Shown here: positions 48,326-59,883 of the stretch, piece after piece | How positions within the stretch are numbered: position 1 is the first letter of the stretch | Layout of the letters: every line of letters starts with the position of its first letter | Origin: Moringa oleifera | Taxonomy: Eukaryota > Streptophyta > Magnoliopsida > Brassicales > Moringaceae | Assembly (NCBI GenBank): GCA_021397835.1 | Contig: JAJFZO010000747.1 | Span: 994,501-1,058,500, forward strand | DNA length: 64,000 nucleotides | Reading direction: 5' to 3' | Position numbers and translations under genes: made by a program | Notes under the pieces: model-generated | What the model saw: the letters and a program-made list of their open reading frames with translations, nothing else | What the model was told of the DNA's origin: nothing | The model's database searches: none

Positions 48326-50480
48326 GCAAAAGCCTTGAGTATTTGTGAACCCAAAATCATTACTTAACCCTAATTTGCTAGCATTTGATTTCTAATTTCT
48401 CTCATGATATTTAATTAGACCAATTTTTTTTTTTTAAATTTGATATTTGATCATAGGATCAAGATTCTACTGATATGAGTTAGGCTGATTTTTTTAAAAG
48501 AGATTAAGTTTAATAAGAAGAATAGTTAATATGTATGTTATTTATTTTTTAATTTTATTTTAATATAATAAATCATAAATATATCTTTTTATTTTTTTTA
48601 AATATCAACACAGTTTAGAATAACGGTTAAGATCTGTATTAATTTTCGATTATAATGATATTATCTTTGTATATATTGTACTACATGTCTTAACTGTTAT
48701 TAAAAGTATTACTAGCAATTGACAGTAATTTTCAATCATAATGATATCATATGTGATAAGATTTACGTATAAACATTTCTTTTTGATATTATATTATTCC
48801 TAAATAAGCTTGATTAATAGTGTCCGATGAAGAGCTTTTGTTCATATTTCTTGTCTTACCAATGGAATTTTTGGAATTAGGATATTAATTGGCATATGAA
48901 TCATGTCTTCAATATCAAAGCAACACAAAACGATAATGTGCATGTGATGTGAATCATCACTAGTTGGATTACTGAGGTTTTTTTTTTTAACACTAATCTT
49001 GCATGCTCAATAAAAAAGAACCCTAATCAAGTTCTCTCCACAAGTCTTAACGCAAAACAAACAAAGATCTTTCTTTTCTTGGAATATCTTGCTGACCCGT
49101 TTAAGACTTAATCAACGAGAGAAGAACAAGAGAGATGGGTAGATAAACGGTTATACCCGAAATGAGAAAATCCGGTGTTCTCCATACCCTTGACAAAAAA
49201 AATCGAAAAATTAAACTTTAGGGCATAGCAATATACATGCATGAAACCAATTGGCAGAACACAGTTCGGTTCGATTGGTTATACAAAGAGGAAACTTTTA
49301 AGGAAAGAAATTAAGACCCTAAACGCTTTCCCTCTTGCCCTTTCTTAAGGAAACTAATCACACCAACCCTTTCTTTTCCTCTGGCCAATCCCTTTGCATC
49401 AACATGATCAGTAGGTCATTTACTTACAAGGTACCTCCTATTGTCAAATACCATGTCCAAACCTTAATATATAAACACGTACCTATATATTATAAGTATT
49501 TGTATTTATATAAATACCATGTAGTAAAATTGGATTTTATTTGATAATACAATATTGGGTTGATCAACAAATATTATAAATATTAGTATTAAATTTTGGT
49601 ATGTTTTCATTAGAAATATATTATAAAAAATATAAATATTAAAAATAAAATTAATACAACATATGGAATAAGTGTGTGTGAGTATCTTGGGTAATGGCTC
49701 TAGTCAAAATTAGATTACCCACTTGGTTAATTTCTTTATGTGATGAAATGGGCACATAGTTTCTTTGATTTTGACTTTAGTTTTGATATAGTCAATACAA
49801 ATAAGACTTCCTACAATTGGATTCAGGATTCAGGATTCAGGATTCAGCCTCGTAGGTAGCTGGGACAAAGTGAGTTGGGCTTGTTACTTTTTCCTTTGGG
49901 CTCAGGCCTATTGGGTCTGTATATGATATCTCAACCCTTTAGATGGACTGGTCGATGCAGCCCATCTCTATAATGGGCCCAATCACTCAGGTCTGATGAT
50001 GGGCCTGTCCTGTGGCTTTTCAATAGGTTCAGGGACATGGGCTCTTGATATAAGATTTCTATGCTATAAATGGACGGGTAAATTCGGGCCATCTCCATTA
50101 TGAGCCTAACCAGGATGGGCTAATGGGCTGGGCTGGTTACACACTGGCCCGAACTTGAGACGGGCCGGGCCTGTTTGTCCACTTTTTTTAAGAAAAAAAT
50201 TTATGAGGAACCTAACAATGAATTTTGATAAACATGTATGTATACATAAATACATTGAAAAATTAAACAAGCTATTTAAAGAAATATTAATAAATTATTT
50301 ATTTTATAAAATTTAATTATTTTTCACAAAAACCCTAATAATAATTCATTTTTATTTTTAAATAAATAAAATAATTTTATTAAAATTTTGGTTAAATTTT
50401 TTTTGCAGTAATGAGAGATGGGATATTGGTGGCTTGGCTTGTGAGGCTTGCAGCTTTGCTCTGACAGCAAATTGCATTGG
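48326..50480. other. Intergenic region between CYP86A and TSP9
   Basis: AT-rich with no gene. 49819-49846 holds four copies of the heptamer GGATTCA. 49870-50175 is dense in GGGCC/TGGGC motifs and looks like two diverged copies of a segment of about 125 bp. Further AT-rich DNA follows to 50400. Confidence 0.55.
49819..49846. repeat. Four tandem copies of GGATTCA
   Basis: A perfect 7-base tandem repeat, four units long, sits at the left edge of a TGGGC-rich segment. A short minisatellite of no known role. Confidence 0.9.
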
Positions 50481-50493
50481 GTTATACTTCAGC

Positions 50494-50626
50494 CACGTGT
50501 CATACCTATATCCATATAGCCACTCTGTTTTCCTCCTCTCAAAATAAAAAACCGATCAGAAAATTAGAGTTTGCAAAAGAAAATTAAAATTAAAATAAAA
50601 AAAGAGCGAAGCTTGATGAAGATAAG
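50494..50626 (+). promoter_or_regulatory. Light-type promoter motifs of TSP9
   Basis: A GCCACGTGTC G-box (CACGTG at 50494-50499) is followed by GATAAG (I-box) at 50621-50626, 160 bases before the ATG. G-box plus I-box is the classic arrangement in photosynthesis gene promoters, which fits the product. Confidence 0.6.
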
Positions 50627-50786
50627 ACACTTGTGGAGAGCTTGTGCCAGAAACACTCCTTTGTATGATCCAACGGCTGAGAATTCACCATGACAATGGC
50701 TGCAAGGAAGATATATTACTGTAAAACCATGGAAACCATGTACGTTTCAGAGAAAGGAAAGAGGAGGAACACCAGATAAAGAAGAT

Positions 50787-51065
50787 ATGGCTTCTTCTCT
50801 GCTCATGTCCTTTGTTCCTTCTACTACCAGAGTGTATGCAGCAACAGCAGCAAAAGGGGCAGGTGGGTCCAAAGAAGAGAAGGGTTTTCTTGATTGGGTC
50901 CTTGGGAATTTGGCGAAAGAAGACCAATTCTACGAGACTGATCCGATTCTCAAGAAAGTGGAGGAAAAAACAACAAGCGGCACCACCAGTGGCCGCAAGA
51001 ACTCTGTGGCTGTTCCGCAGAAGAAGAAAGGTGGTGGCTTTGGGGGTCTCTTCGCCAAGAAATGA
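50787..51065 (+). CDS. TSP9: Thylakoid soluble phosphoprotein TSP9
   Basis: A plastid protein that binds the stromal face of LHCII/photosystem II and is phosphorylated under light. It is released on phosphorylation and has been linked to light-harvesting regulation. A single exon gives 92 residues. A short transit peptide ([18 protein letters not shown]) precedes the mature part [20 protein letters not shown], then [34 protein letters not shown] and FGGLFAKK. The conserved Thr/Ser-rich GTTSGRKNS segment followed by PxKKK is typical of the family and holds likely phosphosites. The protein is basic and probably disordered. The ATG follows a purine-rich leader. The family is confident on sequence pattern. 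Confidence 0.93.
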   Translation: MASSLLMSFVPSTTRVYAATAAKGAGGSKEEKGFLDWVLGNLAKEDQFYETDPILKKVEEKTTSGTTSGRKNSVAVPQKKKGGGFGGLFAKK

Positions 51066-52955
51066 ATGTGGGTTTCTCCTTTGATTAAGATTTAGAAATT
51101 GGTCTTTGTTGTGTACTTAATGTTTCCGGGGTCATATTCTTCTTTGATTCTCTGTGATTCCCTTGCTCTGCATGCAAGAACTGCATTTTACTGCAATATA
51201 TTATATGAATTTATAAATTCAATCAATTCTGTTTGGCACTGACATGTTTCTTTCACTGACTAATCAAAAACCAGACAAGAATCCTATCTAAAGTCTTGAA
51301 TGACTTCAAAGCAGAGGGAAAAACTGAAAAAGTATCTGTTCATGTTTACTTTTTTAAAGGATATGCAATGCAGAATCTATGGCAATATCTTGTCTTAGAC
51401 TAGTAGTCTAGTAGCCACTAGCTATTCTGTTGTTGTATCAGCAAATTCTATAGCTCTGACAATGTTGAAGGTCACTCTTCCATGAAAAACACTATCTTTG
51501 GTGATATATGTCAGATTTTACAGTGTTATATTGCTCTGACCGTGTCAAATTGTATTTTGATGTGTAAAGTTGAAGGTATTATGGAATGTCTACTCTTTCA
51601 TAGAAGTTCGTAAGTAAGAAAAAGTCATGATGTTACATGATGACTGAGAAAATGATTTCTGAATGATGTAAGATTGGAAACTTGATTGGAGAAAATGATT
51701 CTTGAATGATGTAAGATTTGAAGCTTGATTCATATATTGTCATCTGGGTTCAACATTTTCTAATGATTAAAAGATTTCTTAGAGTCAAATTGGGCACTAA
51801 ACCTGAAGATTTGAGAGAGTTCTGTCTAGTATACTATGTCCTAGTGGGTAACACGAGCAGAGTTGTTCTCTCCAACATCAGCACAAGGTTTCTGCTATGG
51901 GTCACTTGGCCTGCTAGCATGTAAAGAAGCTTAACAGAAGGAATCTTTTGTTCTGATAATGTTTCATTGAGTGCCCAATAGAAGTAAGCAATAAATAGGA
52001 CAAGCTAAGAGAGAACTTTTGCCCAACCTAAAGTACTTGTTTAAGTATTCAATAGTGAACTAGTGGTCTTGTTTTTGCATTCAAAAATAGAGGAAAGGAC
52101 CCTGTTTTTAAGGGATGCCCTGCCCCAAAATAGTTAAGTATAGGAAGTGCTAAATCTGTAGGGCCTAGGGAGTTGAAGGACAATGAGTGGTAAGGTCCAG
52201 TTAATCGTCCAAATCCTTATTGCCATTATCAACACAATTTAACAGCTTATTAGCTGGCATCTTCCTTTTGCTTTCTAATTGCCTATCAGAATCTTGGTTA
52301 ACTGAAGTGAGAAGGACCCATGTAGAAAACAAAGCTCCTTTAATCATGGGACTGAGTTGGGTGCTCACGTGTGGAAGAGATTGTTGTCAATGGCGGTGAG
52401 TGAGTTAACAATGGTGATTTTGACAAATGCAACGAGACAGACAGTCATTATAGACAGGTCAAGTGTTGCACTTGCTCACCTTACCGTCTGTAGATTCAGG
52501 TTCTTGAATCCAAGAACAGGTGATCCTCTGTTTACTGGTGCTGGTTCAAGATCTTGCTCATGATTGTAAAATTCAACCCAGAAACTATGTTTATCCTCTT
52601 CCTCTTTTGCTTGGTCATAGTTTCTGTTCTGTGCAACAAGATCTACTATTTGCTTAAAAGGTCTGTAATGGTTGTCTTCATCTTCGCCTACTGCAAAATT
52701 GATAAGAGAACTGGAAAAGAAAAAAAAATATTCGAAGGAACCATTTCTGTTGTATTAAGGTTTACCCAAATGAAGATATTCACAAAAACAGGTTCTTTTA
52801 AGGAGAAGAATCAGAGCAGAAGAGTGAAGAAGATAGTGATACAAGAATGCCATAGCTCAACTGATACGATTACAATGGCTGATTTCTGAAGGCAAACTTT
52901 TTTACATATCATAACATAGTTCATGATACAGAAAACTAGATTGCTCTGACAAACT
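51066..52955. other. Region between TSP9 and the 125-residue basic protein gene
   Basis: Composition is balanced, but the open frames are short, lack domains and do not continue across plausible splice sites. The left 200 bases are TSP9 3' UTR and the right end is the 3' UTR of the minus-strand gene. A near-duplicate phrase (GAATGATGTAAGATT at about 51661 and 51704) is the only internal repeat seen. Confidence 0.5.
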
Positions 52956-53333
52956 TCAATGAGGATTGGCTGATACAGAGTTCGATCTTGGCAAAGAAGA
53001 GGAAGAGTTGATGAACTCAATGCAGTCTTCTATGGCTTCAGTTCTATGAGAATCAACTGGAGTCACAAATGGTTTTGATCTCCCTGATGAAGCAACTTTA
53101 GGTGAAGGTCTCTTCTTCATTGCCACTGAACGTATGCCTTTCACAACCTTGCCACCAAGACGCCTGATGAACTTCATCGGTGAAAAATCAGATTTTCTGG
53201 GCAGCCTGAATCCACAGTTGCTGGTGAATCCCCAGTTAGCAGTAGCCATGTTAGGGGATTCTCTTTGGCCAGTAACTGTCCTCTTGGTGGTAGCTGGTCT
53301 GCGATGAACTTGGTTGCTCCTTCTTGTAGACAT
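52956..53333 (-). CDS. Uncharacterised basic 125-residue protein
   Basis: A single-exon frame from ATG 53333. The product is rich in Arg, Lys and Ser. A central helix-like block, GFRLPRKSDFSPMKFIRRLG and then GKVVKGIRSVAMKK (41-74), is followed by SPKVASSGRSKPFVTPVDSHRTEAIEDCIEFINSSSSLPRSNSVS (77-121). The SHRxEAIEDCIEFINSS element looks conserved in plant proteins I recall, some of them loosely labelled josephin-like. It has no Josephin Cys/His residues, so that label may come from the true Josephin gene next door (55311-56215, same strand). No signal peptide or membrane segment is seen. Codon use and the CT-tract leader resemble its neighbours, so I consider it a real gene. The function is unknown. 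Confidence 0.72.
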   Translation of the reverse strand: MSTRRSNQVHRRPATTKRTVTGQRESPNMATANWGFTSNCGFRLPRKSDFSPMKFIRRLGGKVVKGIRSVAMKKRPSPKVASSGRSKPFVTPVDSHRTEAIEDCIEFINSSSSLPRSNSVSANPH

Positions 53334-53352
53334 ATCTAGGCTTGATGATCTT

Positions 53353-53381
<29 letters not shown>
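53353..53381. repeat. (AG)n microsatellite in the leader of the 125-residue protein gene
   Basis: About 14 AG units on plus, CT on the sense strand, only 20 bases upstream of the ATG at 53333. Its position supports transcription through this point. Confidence 0.88.
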
Positions 53382-53384
<3 letters not shown>

Positions 53385-53399
53385 GAGGAGACTCAGCTG

Positions 53400-55310
53400 T
53401 GAATGTATGAAGGGAGAGCTTTGGCATATATGTAAGAGGAGAGAAGGCTAAAACAGTGAAGTAAAGATGTCAGACAATGAGGAAAAGGCATGACTATCAA
53501 TGATCTAAAAGCCATCATTATCTATGATCAAGCACTTCCTATCAAGCAGAACAGTTAAAGGGCTTTTAGCAATCAAACCCAAATAATGGTTTTGAATCTT
53601 TAATCTTTAGTAACTTGTGCAAAAAGGTGCAGTACTTACTCTTTCTCTACTTTCAGCCTTCACAAAGTGTGAGTAAACAAATTCAAACCAAAATCACATC
53701 ATGCCTAAGTGCCTCATGGGCAAGAAAGAAGATTTTGCATTCAGCAAATGTGCCCGTGTGAGCCGGAACTTTGACAAGATTTGGGTAAATCAGATCATTC
53801 GATCCATTGGAAAGATTGAAATAGTAAGATGCTCATTTGGAAGATTACAAGCAAAAGATAGATTTATGATGTTGTTTGCATTGGCTGGTAGGGACAACGG
53901 ATTTGTCAGTATGAACAAAGAAAGTATATACAAAAAAGACTATTTGACAAAAGATATATAATTATACTTATCTAGCACCAAAGAATGTCAAAGAAAAGGT
54001 TCTTTAGAGAATAGGAGAAAGAAAATCTGAAAAAAGGGTAAACAGAGGAGACTCAACTGTATTATCTTTCTGATCATTTTTCTGGTTCTTTTCGGTGTTT
54101 CTTCATTCCTCACCAAAGAATCTCTAAAGTGGATGGTCCACAGAGAGAGGAAAGCAAGGGAATCCACCCGTTTCTTTAGTTAATTAAACTTAATTTTGTT
54201 TTAGAAATAAAAAAAAGGGTTGTTGGTGAAGCAACCTTTTGGTAAATCTGCTTTGGTGATCATCCATGCGTGTGATTTAAGGTCTTTTGACTCCTGGGAA
54301 GCTTCAAAGCACACTCTTTAACATATTCAGTGAACACTTTCCTCTCAGCTGTGACCAAAACCAACATAGATGTTAATGGTGGGTACGGAGAATATTGAAA
54401 AGTTATAATAACCAGGCAAGTTCGGGACATAAAGGGCTTAATTTTCCAAACCTGAAACCTCCACAGATGAGAACCCTCCAATGAGACTAAAACAAGGTTT
54501 GCATAAGATGAATCCTGATTAGACGTAAATAAAGATGATTGATGTGTAAATACTTGCTTCCAAACACTAAAGAAAATATAGTAACAGCTGCAATTACCAG
54601 TTATATTGACATATCAAATCAATATCCGACGTGATCATATTATCATGAAGAGCAAAGATTTTACTATCCTCCCATAAAAGCCACTTGTAGCCCTTTAATT
54701 GTTGCAGCAGTGATGTTTGCCTGTGTTTTTCTTTTCATTCCCTAAGCTCTCACAGGTCCATCATGCGTTTCCACCCTTCACAGAAAATAATACCCAATGG
54801 AGCTAAGCATTCCGCAACTTGTAGGAAGTTCTTTGACATAGCGGCATTCAGTTTTGAATGATACGTACCCGCATTTATGGTATAAGGATTTGCAATGGAA
54901 CATACCAGAAGCTCACCACAGAGCAGCGAAACAACAACCATACTTTGCTTCCCCATAGGTCAATCATGAATCATCAGAAATCCGTCATAATCCCCTCAAG
55001 GCAAAATATATGCAAGTTAAAAAGTCATCAGCAACAAGATAAAATCATCACCTTCTGAAAATGCATTCTACTTTCTCATAAGAAATGCTCATAGGCCACA
55101 ATCCCCTAGAAAACACTTTTCCATTATATACTCAGAAGAAGAGCAAAGGCAGAATGAAACAGACCATAATACATATAGGAAACAATTGAATTGAATGACC
55201 AAGAAACTGGTTATTAGTACCACTACAATTATGATTACATGAAGGGTGTGTCATATACATGGTTGGAAATTCTAATCATGGCTCATGACTCACATACACA
55301 GTGACAAAAG
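53400..55310. other. Promoter of the 125-residue gene and 3' flank of JOSL
   Basis: No supportable gene. A plus-strand frame at 53701-53961 (86 codons from an ATG) has no domain and untypical composition and is left unassigned. The right 400 bases are the JOSL 3' UTR. Confidence 0.5.
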
Positions 55311-56215
55311 TCACTTTCTGTCATTCTTGACAAGCAACACCTCACCCCCAATACCAATGATGTAATCCAAGAATTCCCTAACTTCTTCACTATCTTTGAA
55401 AGATTGAGGAGTCTCAAGATCACTATCCAAATTATACCAAAGCCCTTCAATCTTCCTCACCGTAACCCAATGCCTGCCTCTCCAAATCCCACCGTACCGC
55501 CTGACTGGAAGGTTTAGCACAATACCCATTAGACTTTCTCCATCAAGATCAATTGAAGAAGCTCCAGTTCGCCTATCATGCCAAACAACACTCTTCTTTT
55601 TACCTTCAAGGGCTGCAATTAGAACATTTATGTCATAGTTTCCAGTAATTGTGTTATGGTGAGGCTTGAAGAGCAAAGATAATGGTGTCCACGTTTCTTT
55701 GTTTGGATCACCATCATCCAGTTTCTCAGCAATTGCATTCAAGCTTGCTCGAGTAAATGCACCCTTTTGCTGGATCACAATGCAATTATATTATTGTAAG
55801 ATCAAACATAACAAGAAATAATTATGTGAAAAACACACATTCAAGAAGCAAGATGTAGTAAAATGAATGACTAGGAAAGCTGTAGCTGAAAATTGAGGAC
55901 AAGAAAGGACATCTCGAATTCAGATATCATGCTTGCTACTGCTTTTGGTTGCCTTAAAAAGTGACTACTGCATAAACTAAGTAGTTGGTTTAGGCATAAC
56001 AAATTAAGTAAATTTTTTATTTTCTTGAAGAAGAAGTAAGAAAAACTTTCAATTATGTTCTTTTGATCAGATTTCTCAGCAACCAAGCAGAGATTTTTGG
56101 AAAATAAAGAGAAAAAGAAGAAAATAATAACCTGAAAGAGATTATTGAGAGAGTGAAGAAGGCAAAACTGTAATCTTTGCCTCTCGTGATAGATTTGGGT
56201 ACCGTCACTGGCCAT
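55311..56215 (-). CDS. JOSL: Josephin-domain deubiquitinase (Josephin-like)
   Basis: A cysteine protease of the ataxin-3/Josephin family that removes or trims ubiquitin. Two exons, 56132-56215 and 55311-55769, give 180 residues, almost entirely the Josephin domain, like animal JOSD1/2. The catalytic triad is visible: Cys18 in QRLQFCLLHSLNNLFQ, His128 in GRHWVTV and Asn141 in WYNLDSD. The oxyanion Gln is Q13 or Q16. TGNYDINVLIAALE and SVVWHDRR are family blocks. It ends EVLLVKNDRK. Intron 1 (55770-56131) falls directly after NNLFQ, as in related genes. The start ATG 56215 gives MASDGTQIYHERQ, matching the family. It is probably the orthologue of Arabidopsis At2g29640, supported by synteny with THIC and PHT4;1. 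Confidence 0.93.
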
Positions 56216-58567
56216 GTTCCTGGATAGTTAGCTCTGATTCTTTAAGAGAACAGAAAAAATCGAACTTTATCGAACGATTGATCGATGCAAGTAAGGCAGA
56301 CGAAGAATATACCTATTAGGGTTCTTGGACCTCCTCTCGACAGAAGCAGAGCCTTGCTTATATCCGAATGGGTGTTGAAGCCAGGGGCGTATCCTCACGA
56401 ATTAGTACAAGTCTAAGGAAGAAGGGTTTTTTTTTTTTAAATATCTACCAGACAATTAAGATATTAAAAAGATTAACAAGACTATTGCAATAAAGAAAAT
56501 TACAAAAATATGTTAAATTACTAATATGTTTTTAAATTAAAATTTATTTGTTAAAGACTAATTAAATTAATGATAAAAATCATATTATGTAAAAAAAATT
56601 AAAAAAGGTCTAAGTTTTATTTTAATATTTTATTCTAAAATTTTCAAATGATAATTATTGCTTATGAACTTTTAATGAAATTTATCAGGTTAGCGCTTCT
56701 CGACAAATTGTTCATAATTTTTCAAATCATAAGGACATAACTCGAAATTAAAATCCAATGATTATTTCATTTTATTTTTAAAAATAAATTTGTTATTAAT
56801 TTTTTACATATTAATTTTTTAAAAAAATTTGAATAAAATCTCATAAAACTTTGACATTTATGTAAAATAAATAAATATTATCCACTCATTTTATTTCATT
56901 AGTATATATAAATATCTATTTAAAAAATTAAAAGAAATTAAATCAAGAAAAGAAATTAATGTAAGAAAGAAAATCTTTAACATTCATCAACCTTTACTGC
57001 AATAGTGCTTATGGAATGAATCATCCTCCCCTGTGAAGTTGCCCATTCATTTGTGAAGGGTGACAGCATAATCAACCATGACCTTTCTTAATAAGAACAG
57101 GTTCATCTCTTTAAGCAAGCTGAATTACCCCTGTCCATACAGCTTCTAAGTGCTGATACAACTCACAAGAAGAATCCGTCGTATCAAATAAAATTAGGAC
57201 GAACCAGCCTGCCTAGATATTATAATGTATTTATTAAAAAAAAAAGGATATTAGAATGCAAATGACCTGCCGATTTTATGGCTAATAAGGCAATTTCTCA
57301 TTCAACAGAATTTTGAAGCACTTCACTTCTACTCATACAGCATTGTACGCGCCTGCACTAAGAACAGAGAAACAGAACTTCCATTGTTAAGAACAACCCT
57401 AGGGAGCTAAGAGAGAATCACACAGAATGGAAACCACCATCTCCTTCATCAACAAAAATTATATAAATTTAGATGTACGAAACAAATCTCCCTCCTTTTG
57501 GTTGATCAGACCAAACATGAGTTAAGCAAATGCTGGAATTTATAAATCCCTTAAGCATCAATGTTCACCATTTCATAGTTCCATATGACCTAGTTAACCA
57601 TAAAACAAAATCACAGTAAATGCCACAATCTACCCATCGTCAATGATATTACCTGCATAACACTGACTGCTACCTGAAATTTGTGACAGGAATCCCCATC
57701 CAAGCCCTTGAGTGAGAGATCTACACTATGACCAGCAGCATCAAAATCATTTTACTAGAGATATCCTTATCCTATCCAACCTTTGCCATCTCTTACTACC
57801 AATCCACATCTTCTCACGAGAAACATAGTTTTGCTTAGACATATATACCGCATTACAACTACTAAAATAATGGAAAGCCATCACCATATACTTCATTGCA
57901 GTTTCAATAGATCAGAACTTAGCAGCAACCTAAGAACAAGCATAGATGACTTTGCAGGTTCAGTAAACATTACATTTTGTCCTCAAAGATCCTCCTAGAA
58001 TCTTAGATTTCTATGGCAACATGCACATAAACAGGAAAATCCAAGCATGTCTTTGCTATCCAAGGCTCCAATATAATACAAGTGGAGCAACCGAAAACAC
58101 ATTCCACGTTGAGAAAGTTTGCAGTCAGAAAAGTCCCCAGAAAAGCTCAGGACAGTGGCAGCTCACTTACGTGGCAATATCGAAGAAACAATGAGGTTAC
58201 AAGCTAAGAGTCCAATCAAAGGCAAATTTTCTGTACTCAACTAGAAGAAACCACAACCTGAATATGCAGCATGCTACTTCACTCAACAGAACATTCATAA
58301 GGATATCATTTTACAGAAAAAAAATGTAAAAACAGAAGGAGTCTAATTTGATCCTCTCAGATATAAAGGTTATAATTCAAACTGAAGTTCCCACCTCTGT
58401 TCATCAAGCATTTAACATTCGTAACATGAAAACCCAGTGAGTAGAAGACTATATATTCACAAGAAGAATCCATAATACCATAAACATTAACACAATGTAT
58501 AAAGAACTCAACAAATTTACCTTCTCCTTTATTACAGCTTAAAACCCTTAAATTACTAATTGTTCCC
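56216..58567. other. Region between JOSL and the C2 gene
   Basis: 56216-56420 is the JOSL leader and promoter side. AT-rich DNA occupies 56420-56960. 57000-58560 is of balanced composition and probably includes a long 3' UTR or downstream flank of the minus-strand C2 gene. Only chance open frames occur. Confidence 0.5.
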
Positions 58568-59461
58568 TCAATAACGGCGATAATCAGCAGCATAACTATA
58601 ACTCTCCCTTGCTGGGAAATCAGTTTCAACCTTCTCAGTGGTTTTCTCATCTTCCAAACTTAATCCTCCCATGCCCTTCTGCAACTGCTTGTGATCGCAT
58701 GGTGAGAAATCAACCGGAGCTGAGGGGCCACTTGGAACGCAGTAATTGGAAGTGCGAGGAGGCGGTTTGCGATCGTCCGATGAGGACATATCATCGGGAG
58801 CAGAGGGGCCACTTGGCAGGCCATGACTGGAAGCTCGACAGTACATTGGCCGTGGCGGATGATAATAATAGCCCGAGAAGTACTGATCGGAGTACGAGTA
58901 TGCGGACGGAGAGAATTCCCTGTAGTAGGGTGCGGGAGAACCCGCTGTAGAAGGAGGAGGAGGGGCAGAGGAGTAATAATAGCTACTTTGAGGGGCATTA
59001 TGAAAAACTTGCTGCTGAGCTGCTGGTGGTGGTGGTGGTGGAGGAGGAGTTGTACGTTCCTTAATCGCGAGTTTTATGCGGACCTTGCCCTGCGGGCGAC
59101 CCGAGGGGCGGATCAGCTCGAGCGTACGGAGCGAGTTTGGCGACTCCTCAGAGTCCAGCAGGCGAGCAAGCGGAAAGTGAGCCGAACCGACCAAAGGTCG
59201 GGGCGTATCAGATGGCTTGGAGTGGAGGATCTCAAGGAAGAGGACTGAGTCATGGATCGGACAAGTCAACGGTAGGGTGAAGCGCTCGTTCCAGACAGGG
59301 CGGGTTGAGCCGGAGTCATCCGAGTGGGTGGCGAGTCGACGGTCCGAGTCGAGGTACAAAACAACGTAAGGCTTGAGATCGCCGTTTCGCCAGTTAACGT
59401 TCTTCAGGTGCTTCGCGGACACCACCGTGATGTGGAGATCGAGGAGACTGGGAGCAGCCAT
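58568..59461 (-). CDS. C2-domain (SRC2/BAP-like) membrane-binding protein
   Basis: Single exon, 297 residues. The N-terminal C2 domain (about 1-133) runs LLDLHITVVSAKHLKNVN, GDLKPYVVLYLDSD, GSTRPVWNERFTLPL, VLFLEILH and KVRIKLAIKE. A Pro8 run (139-146) and a Tyr/Pro/Ser-rich region follow, with a duplicated motif, LPSGPSAPDD and VPSGPSAPVD. The tail GMGGLSLEDEK and ending YSYAADYRRY is typical of the plant group that includes At1g07310. Such proteins bind phospholipids, often with calcium. The usual calcium-binding Asp residues are only partly evident here, so calcium dependence is open. The gene is transcribed divergently from RPL4 with 422 bases between the start codons. Confidence 0.88.
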   Translation of the reverse strand: MAAPSLLDLHITVVSAKHLKNVNWRNGDLKPYVVLYLDSDRRLATHSDDSGSTRPVWNERFTLPLTCPIHDSVLFLEILHSKPSDTPRPLVGSAHFPLARLLDSEESPNSLRTLELIRPSGRPQGKVRIKLAIKERTTPPPPPPPPAAQQQVFHNAPQSSYYYSSAPPPPSTAGSPAPYYREFSPSAYSYSDQYFSGYYYHPPRPMYCRASSHGLPSGPSAPDDMSSSDDRKPPPRTSNYCVPSGPSAPVDFSPCDHKQLQKGMGGLSLEDEKTTEKVETDFPARESYSYAADYRRY

Positions 59462-59883
59462 GATGCGGTTGGTTTTCGGTGGTGACTGCTAATGTGAGCC
59501 GCAGGTGAAGGGAAATAAGAAAGGGTGAAGGCAGAAGTGAAGTAACTAAATATCTTGCTATTGGTAAGGGATAATATCGTAGTCACGTGATTAAGGGATA
59601 ATATATTAATATCGGAGTCACGAGAGAAAAAAGACAAGGAGTGCCTCTGGGGTCCACTAAAAAAAGAATTCTAAAGAAATTAAAAAAGAAAAAAAGAATT
59701 TCAAAATAATTTTGGGCCACGTTCAAATTACTAAAAAGGCCATTCCGAAATGGGCCCTCACCCATCACCCGGCCCTTCAACAAAGGATAGGCGATGGTCA
59801 GTGGATAACTCTGTGAGCACTTCTCTGGGGGAACAGTCCTTTTTCTCTCTTCCCCTCTGTCCTTCATCTCTATGCACTCAACA
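59462..59883. promoter_or_regulatory. Divergent promoter shared by the C2 gene and RPL4
   Basis: 422 bases separate the two ATGs. TGGGCC site II motifs lie at 59713-59718 and 59751-59756, with CGGCCC near 59770. These are typical of nuclear genes for plastid ribosomal proteins. Two near-identical ACGTGATTAAGGGATAATAT / TTGGTAAGGGATAATATCGT phrases (59560-59610) form a short direct repeat on the C2 side. Confidence 0.65.

Noticed and set aside
52554..52889. 111-codon plus-strand frame
   Set aside because: Hydrophobic then basic random-looking sequence overlapping the 3' flank of the minus-strand gene; no family resemblance.
53701..53961. 86-codon plus-strand frame with ATG
   Set aside because: No recognisable motif, unusual composition, no supporting splice or promoter context; probably chance.
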